Shown here: piece after piece, positions 62,450 through 64,000 of the stretch
Layout: each line of letters begins with the position of its first letter
Numbering within the stretch: the first letter of the stretch is position 1
NCBI RefSeq assembly: GCF_900112045.1
Contig: NZ_FOJW01000006.1
Span: 124,001 to 188,000, forward strand
DNA: 64,000 nucleotides
Direction: 5' to 3'
DNA from: Lentibacillus halodurans
Lineage (GTDB): Bacteria > Bacillota > Bacilli > Bacillales > Amphibacillaceae
Notes under the pieces: model-generated
The model's input: only the letters and a program-made list of their open reading frames with translations
What the model was told of the DNA's origin: nothing
Database searches by the model: none
Program-made: the position numbers and the translations under genes

Positions 62450-62659
62450 ATGGGAAAACAAGAGAAAAAAACATTTAAAATGCGGACACAGGCAAATATG
62501 GATGGCGAATTAAACGTACAGGATGGACTTGAACCCAATAACCCGCTTAAAGAGGAAGATAACGATGCAGGGGATTCGGTTGATAAGCACAAGGAACTGG
62601 AGTCTGCCAATCAGGTTATTGCCGAGAAGGAAATAGAGCAGGTTAATCATAATTCGTGA
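62450..62659 (+). CDS. Small acidic hydrophilic protein
   Basis: The 69-residue protein starts at ATG 62450, 5 bp after GAGGTGA. It is highly charged and probably disordered (ANMDGELNVQDGLEPNNPLK, SANQVIAEKEIEQVNH). Its size and composition resemble small spore- or stress-related proteins of bacilli, but no family is recognised. Confidence 0.6.
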   Translation: MGKQEKKTFKMRTQANMDGELNVQDGLEPNNPLKEEDNDAGDSVDKHKELESANQVIAEKEIEQVNHNS

Positions 62660-62675
62660 ATTTTAATATTGCAAA

Positions 62676-62702
62676 GCCGCATTTACCATTTATTCATGCG
62701 GC
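62676..62702 (+). terminator. Hairpin after the small acidic protein gene
   Basis: GCCGCAT / ATGCGGC with a 13-nt loop; no T-run follows, so termination is uncertain. Confidence 0.4.
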
Positions 62703-62873
62703 TTAAACAAAACGAAAACTGATTTGGAGCCTTTTTGCTTCGGTGCGCCATACTATTTTAAAGAAACTGGCGGCTGGTATGGTGCTAATCACAGCACAGG
62801 TACAGTAAAGGTCGCCTTCACACCGAAGCAAGTCATCATTGAATTCAGTTCTGCTCCAATTTTTAAATTGTAA
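62703..62873 (+). pseudogene. C-terminal fragment of an unknown gene
   Basis: The frame reads LEPFCFGAPYYFKETGGWYG, then GTVKVAFTPKQVIIEFSSAP to TAA 62873, a coherent beta-rich sequence. No start codon with RBS precedes it and the hairpin at 62676 lies in its way. Probably a relic. Confidence 0.3.
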
Positions 62874-63018
62874 CTGCTGTACCATACACTAACAATTCGC
62901 TGCACCGCTTGCCACCTTAGACGTAACAAAGCGGACATTGACGACTGCGTCAGCCCTCTCTTACCATACGATTGAAAAGATGATACAGTTTCAGTAAACT
63001 AAGAACAGGAGGGATAAT

Positions 63019-63375
63019 ATGTACCTAATCGTTGAAGACAAAATCAAAGAATCCATTAAGAACGGTGATTTTGATGATTTGCCAGGAAAAGGAAAAAAAC
63101 TTAACGTACGTGATGAGCTCCCTGGTCTGTCGCCGGAACTCAATCAAGCCTATAAGATTTTAAAGAACGCCGGCTTTGTTCCGGAAGCAAAAGAAGATCA
63201 AAAAAGCGGAAAAGATATGACCTCTGACGATTTATTGACGTATGCAGCAGGTGAAGAATACAAAGACAAGTCCCGCAAAAGCAAACAATTCGATCACCTA
63301 GTCAAAAAGCGAAAACTTCATCGCAATCCAAAGTTTCCATTTTACCGCAAAAAGATATTCGGAAAGTTGTCCTAA
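63019..63375 (+). CDS. DUF1992 (DnaJ-homologue subfamily C28-like) protein
   Basis: The 118-residue protein has the conserved core EDKIKESIKNGDFDDLPGKG then KKLNVRDELPGLSPELNQAY and KILKNAGFVPE, diagnostic of DUF1992. The C-terminal 50 residues are basic. ATG 63019 follows AGGAGGG. Function unknown; ends in a strong terminator. Confidence 0.85.
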   Translation: MYLIVEDKIKESIKNGDFDDLPGKGKKLNVRDELPGLSPELNQAYKILKNAGFVPEAKEDQKSGKDMTSDDLLTYAAGEEYKDKSRKSKQFDHLVKKRKLHRNPKFPFYRKKIFGKLS

Positions 63376-63428
63376 GAAGAACTGGGTAATGACTGCTATG
63401 AAATGTCAGGTACCAGTTCTTCTTTTTT
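63374..63428 (+). terminator. Terminator of the DUF1992 gene
   Basis: 12-bp arms AAGAAGAACTGG / CCAGTTCTTCTT overlapping the stop codon, with a 27-nt loop and a seven-T run. Confidence 0.8.
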
Positions 63429-63541
63429 TAGTAGTCGGATTAAACATACTACTTTGCCTTGACAGTTAATTCAATTGATACAGATTAATAATATATGTTG
63501 TCCCTTATGATTTTATTTGGAACATTAGCAATCATGGTGAT

Positions 63542-63602
63542 GTCTCATAAAAAAATGAGACCTCCCGCTCTGAGTTAGCACGCTCCATTCGAGAGATCTC
63601 TC
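63542..63602. repeat. Paired short palindromes, possible mobile-element footprint
   Basis: GTCTCAT / ATGAGAC (63542-63561) and the palindrome GAGAGATCTCTC (63591-63602) lie in the 430-bp gap between DUF1992 and PfpI genes. GTCTCATAAA-type ends occur in several IS families, but no transposase is present. Confidence 0.3.
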
Positions 63603-63649
63603 TTGGACATATTGAGGCACAACTTTTGACGGGGTTCGGTCGTTACACT

Positions 63650-63678
63650 GTTCCATGTGAACTCATGGAATAGTTTTT
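63650..63678 (+). terminator. Terminator-like hairpin upstream of the PfpI gene
   Basis: TTCCATG / CATGGAA with a 6-nt loop, then TAGTTTTT. No gene ends here, so it may belong to a lost element or act as an attenuator. Confidence 0.45.
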
Positions 63679-63806
63679 ATATGCTATGCATTGTGAATTC
63701 TGTCTATTTATAGGATACTCCGGATATTGTGTTTGTACATGATGATAAAAAGACATAAACGGGAAAAACTAGGTGCTGTTAAACAAGAATGGTAAAGGAG
63801 CGAGTT

Positions 63807-64000
63807 ATGATGAGTAAAAAGGTCGCCGTCGTGCTGACAGATATGTTTGAAGATGTGGAATATACCGACCCGGCGGATGCATTAAAGGATGCAGGTCATG
63901 AACTGACAGTGATTGAAAAGAAAAAAGGCGATACCGTTACAGGCAAGAATGGTGAAGCTGAGATTCCAGTCGATGCTCCCATCGATGAAGTGAAACCGGA
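63807..64000 (+). CDS. DJ-1/PfpI family protein (3' end outside window)
   Basis: About 64 N-terminal residues are visible: KKVAVVLTDMFEDVEYTDPA, then ALKDAGHELTVIEKKKGDTV, the first strand-helix units of PfpI/YraA/YfkM-type glutamine-amidotransferase-like proteins. Bacillus members are general stress proteins that repair glycated proteins or act as proteases. AAAGGAG is 6 bp before ATG 63807 and 9 bp before ATG 63810. The catalytic Cys would lie beyond the edge. Confidence 0.85.
   Translation, partial: MMSKKVAVVLTDMFEDVEYTDPADALKDAGHELTVIEKKKGDTVTGKNGEAEIPVDAPIDEVKP

Noticed and set aside
62110-62610. 166-codon leftward ORF as an intact gene
   Set aside because: Only its last 80 or so codons look like protein (TolB-like); the first half is antisense to the RBS-preceded gene at 62450.
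63695-63800. Sigma-B promoter before the PfpI gene
   Set aside because: A GTTTGT and a GGGAAA are present but 26 bp apart, too far for a sigma-B promoter.
1-64000. CRISPR array, tRNA, rRNA, prophage or intact transposase
   Set aside because: No regularly spaced identical repeats with unique spacers, no cloverleaf, rRNA core, phage structural genes or transposase motifs were seen.

Overview
The window comes from a spore-forming, low-GC Bacillaceae chromosome, probably a moderately halophilic genus close to Lentibacillus, Virgibacillus or Oceanobacillus. That placement is inferred from gene content: a CotF-type coat protein, a YaaH-type cortex glycosidase, CYP152 fatty-acid hydroxylase, YfhD, YueI, DUF3219, DUF3891 and DUF3231 proteins, a BCCT osmolyte-type transporter and AGGAGG-type ribosome binding sites. 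It is ordinary chromosomal backbone with many small accessory or decayed genes. There is no rRNA, tRNA, CRISPR array, intact transposase or prophage.

Layout. 1-4.4 kb: a lipoprotein hydrolase cut by the edge, a TctA-like permease with a small partner, a CotF-like protein. 4.2-11.4 kb: an Aquifex-type aconitase coupled to a 57-residue CxxCxGxG zinc-finger peptide, AIM24/TIGR00266, YfhD, YueI, a zinc-ribbon protein, and acetoacetyl-CoA synthetase behind a sigma-A promoter with a cre-like site in its spacer. 11.4-19 kb: GNAT, NUDIX and phosphatase genes, two decayed genes (Uma2 and a FlaR-like kinase), YhdT-PanF, a 665-bp MITE-like element, and small membrane or kinase genes. 19.1-22.9 kb: a thiamin salvage operon, TPP riboswitch-thiW-TPP riboswitch-tenA-thiD-thiM-thiE, followed by an orphan DppB/DppC-type permease pair whose second gene is frameshifted. 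24.7-33.7 kb: a second MITE-like element, a TipA-like MerR gene with its own MerR promoter and an internal start, small membrane proteins, a two-component system, a squalene/phytoene synthase family gene, a BCCT transporter, and decayed membrane-protein genes.

33.8-45.8 kb: YqxD, an acyltransferase, an ArsR-DUF2087 regulator with its MFS exporter, the LysM-GH18 enzyme, CypC, the hom-thrC-thrB operon, an MhqR/MhqD-like pair and DUF3891. 45.8-64 kb: EcsC, a KatX-type catalase, a TetR-ABC exporter operon, UPF0182, DUF2512, RluA-YjbQ, a PadR-controlled membrane protein, two flavin reductases, an AhpD-like protein, DUF3231, DUF1992 and a PfpI protein cut by the right edge.

The best leads are: two genes with strong ribosome binding sites whose only sensible starts are AUU (TetR, 52292) and AUC (small membrane protein, 26640); a repeated 12+4+12 operator in front of both an ArsR gene and its exporter; three unrelated intergenic arrays with an exact 21-bp period, each just upstream of a gene; a probable internally translated TipAS-like drug sensor; and the zinc-finger peptide coupled to aconitase. 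No large unknown multi-gene system was recognised.
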